64,000 nucleotides of DNA from JBHGAV01 sp041946685 (lineage in GTDB: Bacteria > Acidobacteriota > Terriglobia > Bryobacterales > Bryobacteraceae). Positions 62,173 through 64,000 of the stretch are shown here, in pieces. Every line of letters starts with the position of its first letter. The first letter of the stretch is position 1. Below the pieces are notes generated by a model, which did no database searches, was not told the DNA's origin, and saw nothing but the letters and a program-made list of their open reading frames with translations. The translations under genes were made by a program, and so were the position numbers. The stretch lies in the NCBI GenBank assembly GCA_041946685.1, contig JBHGAV010000008.1:32092-96091 (forward strand). The letters run 5' to 3'.

Positions 62173-62853
62173 ATGGGGAGTGACTTCGTCCTGTTCGGTC
62201 CGGCGCACCTTGCGACGCTGGCGGTGATCCCGGCGGCCGGCGCGCTGCTGGCCTGGAGCGGGCGGCGAGCACGTCACATCCGGATGATCCTGGGCATTCT
62301 CCTGGCGATCAACGAACTTGTCTGGTACGCCTACAGGGTGCGTACCGAAGGTTTTCGCTTCCCGGAAGGGCTGCCGCTCCAGCTCTGCGACCTGGCGCTG
62401 TGGATGACGGTCTTCGCGCTTCTGACCCTGCGGCCCTGGTGCTATGAGCTGGCCTGGTTCGCCGGTATCGGCGCCAGCGGGATGGCCGTGCTGACGCCCG
62501 ACCTCTGGGCGCCTTCGTGGTCCTACCCCACTTGGTACTTCTTTCTGGCCCACGGCGGCGTGATCGCCTCGGTTCTCTTCCTGACCTGGTCCGGCTCGCT
62601 GCGGCCTCGCCGGGGGTCGCTGTGGCGCGCATTCGGACTGGTCAATCTCTACGCGGCGGCGGTGGGCGCGTTCAATTTCGCCTTCGGCACCAACTACATG
62701 TATCTGCGGAGCAAGCCCGAGGCCGCGTCCCTGCTGGACTGGCTGGGGCCGTGGCCCATCTACCTGCTCGCGGGAGAGGCCGTGGCGCTGGCGGTCTTCG
62801 CGTTGCTCTGGCTGCCGTTCCGGCGTGCCGCCGTTACCCGTGCAGTACAATGA
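62173..62853 (+). CDS. YwaF/TIGR02206-family integral membrane protein
   Basis: This 226-residue protein has about six membrane helices, starts MGSDFVLFGPAHL and has the EGLPLQLCDLALW segment typical of the YwaF/TIGR02206 group. Function is unknown. It starts 12 bases from the divergent methyltransferase start and ends 12 bases before secA. Confidence 0.85.
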   Translation: MGSDFVLFGPAHLATLAVIPAAGALLAWSGRRARHIRMILGILLAINELVWYAYRVRTEGFRFPEGLPLQLCDLALWMTVFALLTLRPWCYELAWFAGIGASGMAVLTPDLWAPSWSYPTWYFFLAHGGVIASVLFLTWSGSLRPRRGSLWRAFGLVNLYAAAVGAFNFAFGTNYMYLRSKPEAASLLDWLGPWPIYLLAGEAVALAVFALLWLPFRRAAVTRAVQ

Positions 62854-62865
62854 AATCACATCCAC

Positions 62866-64000
62866 ATGTTCCTTGACGTCGCTATCGCCAAGATCTTCGG
62901 TACCAAGAACGAGCGCGAACTCAAGGCGATGCGGCCCATCGTCGAGTCGATCAACCAGCTCGAGCCAGCCGTCGAGAAACTGACCGACCAGGAGTTGGCC
63001 CACAAGACCATCGAATTCAGAGAGAGACTGGCTCAAGGCGCCACCTTGGACGACCTTCTCCCCGAGGCCTTCGCTGTAGTCCGCGAAACCGGCCGGCGCG
63101 TGGTCAACATGCGTCACTTCGATGTTCAGATGATCGGCGGCGTGGTTCTCCACCGGGGCAAGATCGCGGAAATGAAGACCGGCGAGGGAAAGACGCTGGT
63201 AGCCACCCTGCCCGTCTACCTCAACGCGCTCGAGGGTAAGGGCGTGCATGTCGTCACGGTGAACGACTACCTGGCCAAGCGCGACTCCGAGTGGATGGGC
63301 AAGATTTACCGTTTCCTGGGCATGACGGTCGGCGTGATCGTGCATGACTTGGACGACGCGGAGCGCCGCGAGAACTACAACTGCGATATTACTTACGGCA
63401 CCAACAACGAGTTCGGTTTCGACTACCTCCGGGACAACATGAAATTCCGCCTGGAGGACTGCGTGCAGCGCGGCCACAACTTCGCCATCGTCGACGAGGT
63501 GGACTCGATCCTCATCGACGAGGCGCGCACCCCGCTGATCATCTCCGGTCCGAGCGAAGAGTCCACCGACAAGTATTACAAGGTCAACCGGATCATTCCC
63601 AAGCTGATCCGGGGAGAGGTGATCGAAGGCAAGGAACCCGGCGAGAAGTACTACACCGGCGATTACACCGTCGACGAGAAGCAGCGCAACGTGGCTCTCA
63701 CTGACGAGGGCTTCGACAAGTGTGCTCGCCTGCTCAACCTCCCCAGCCTATGGGACATGGAAACGATCGAGTGGAAGCACCACGTCGAGCAGGCCCTCCG
63801 GGCCCATGTCATGTTCCACCGGGACAAGGACTACGTGGTGCAGGATGGCCAGGTGATCATCGTCGACGAGTTCACCGGCCGGCTCATGCCGGGCCGCCGC
63901 TGGAGCGACGGGCTGCACCAGGCCATCGAGGCCAAGGAAAACGTCAAGATCGAGCGCGAGAACCAGACGCTCGCCACCATCACCTTCCAGAACTACTTCC
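62866..64000 (+). CDS. secA: Preprotein translocase ATPase SecA, C-terminus beyond the window
   Basis: The first 378 residues are present. Walker A (AEMKTGEGKTLVATLP, about residue 103), NDYLAKRD, the DEAD-type Walker B (VDEVDSILIDEARTPLIISG) and the start of the preprotein cross-linking region are visible, typical of SecA. It drives protein export through SecYEG. The ATG is at 62866; the 3' end is outside the window. Confidence 0.97.
   Translation, partial: MFLDVAIAKIFGTKNERELKAMRPIVESINQLEPAVEKLTDQELAHKTIEFRERLAQGATLDDLLPEAFAVVRETGRRVVNMRHFDVQMIGGVVLHRGKIAEMKTGEGKTLVATLPVYLNALEGKGVHVVTVNDYLAKRDSEWMGKIYRFLGMTVGVIVHDLDDAERRENYNCDITYGTNNEFGFDYLRDNMKFRLEDCVQRGHNFAIVDEVDSILIDEARTPLIISGPSEESTDKYYKVNRIIPKLIRGEVIEGKEPGEKYYTGDYTVDEKQRNVALTDEGFDKCARLLNLPSLWDMETIEWKHHVEQALRAHVMFHRDKDYVVQDGQVIIVDEFTGRLMPGRRWSDGLHQAIEAKENVKIERENQTLATITFQNYF

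Noticed and set aside
62128..63477. 449-codon open frame on the minus strand
   Set aside because: It is antisense to the YwaF-type gene and secA, both supported by motifs.
1..64000. Possible tRNA genes, phage or insertion-sequence ends
   Set aside because: I saw no cloverleaf with a T-loop in any gap, and no transposase, integrase or phage structural motif in the reading frames.

Overview
The window looks like a chromosome segment from an Acidobacteriota bacterium, most likely the Bryobacterales/Solibacteraceae group. The evidence is several large secreted proteins ending in the C-terminal domain first recognised in Solibacter (NAASF/NAASY-type start, TIGR03437-like). They occur with an SBBP-repeat protein, a Ser/Thr kinase fused to a beta-propeller and a PEP-CTERM protein, on a GC-rich background. 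Coding density is high and no gap between genes exceeds 300 bases. I found no tRNA, rRNA operon, CRISPR array, insertion sequence or prophage. One structural RNA, RNase P RNA, is clear.

Layout. 1-2934 (minus): a three-gene overlapping cassette (ferredoxin-type protein, unknown CGHG-motif protein, PaaK-like adenylate-forming enzyme cut by the window edge), divergent from an NCS1 permease (3028-4341). 4350-8338 (minus): two secreted envelope proteins, one with an OmpA domain followed by PKD/Ig repeats. 8487-8876: rnpB.

9170-20752 (plus) is the most notable region. An OmcA/MtrC-type decaheme cytochrome, a DmsE/MtrA-type decaheme cytochrome and an MtrB/PioB-type outer-membrane barrel form a predicted porin-cytochrome conduit for extracellular electron transfer. 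A Crp/Fnr regulator follows, then a membrane-anchored GcvH-like protein, a four-cluster Fe-S protein and an NrfD-type quinone-interacting membrane subunit with no molybdopterin catalytic partner. The run ends with a haem-motif sensor kinase and an NtrC-class sigma-54 activator. Two good -24/-12 promoter matches sit in front of the GcvH-like and Fe-S genes, so the two-component system probably drives the redox module. I infer quinol oxidation by the Fe-S/NrfD module feeding the decaheme conduit.

20749-27720: archaemetzincin, OsmC, sugar isomerase, receiver-like protein, J-domain protein, PEP-CTERM protein, DinB and a secreted Solibacter-domain protein. 27724-31983: SBBP-repeat secreted protein. 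32051-37158 (minus): nucleoside salvage operon (pyrimidine phosphorylase, NupC, purine phosphorylase, cytidine deaminase, exported amidohydrolase). 37259-39859: kinase with propeller. 39872-41322: small metalloprotease-like protein and a vapBC toxin-antitoxin pair. 41385-51614 (minus): gltB-gltD-aminotransferase-AmrS-FHA/sigma-54 activator, divergent from a LysR regulator (51723) with an inverted-repeat site between them.

52619-64000: GT-C-like membrane protein, secreted metalloprotease-like protein, AIM24 protein, family 2 glycoside hydrolase, soluble hybrid histidine kinase, methyltransferase, YwaF-type membrane protein and the 5' part of secA.
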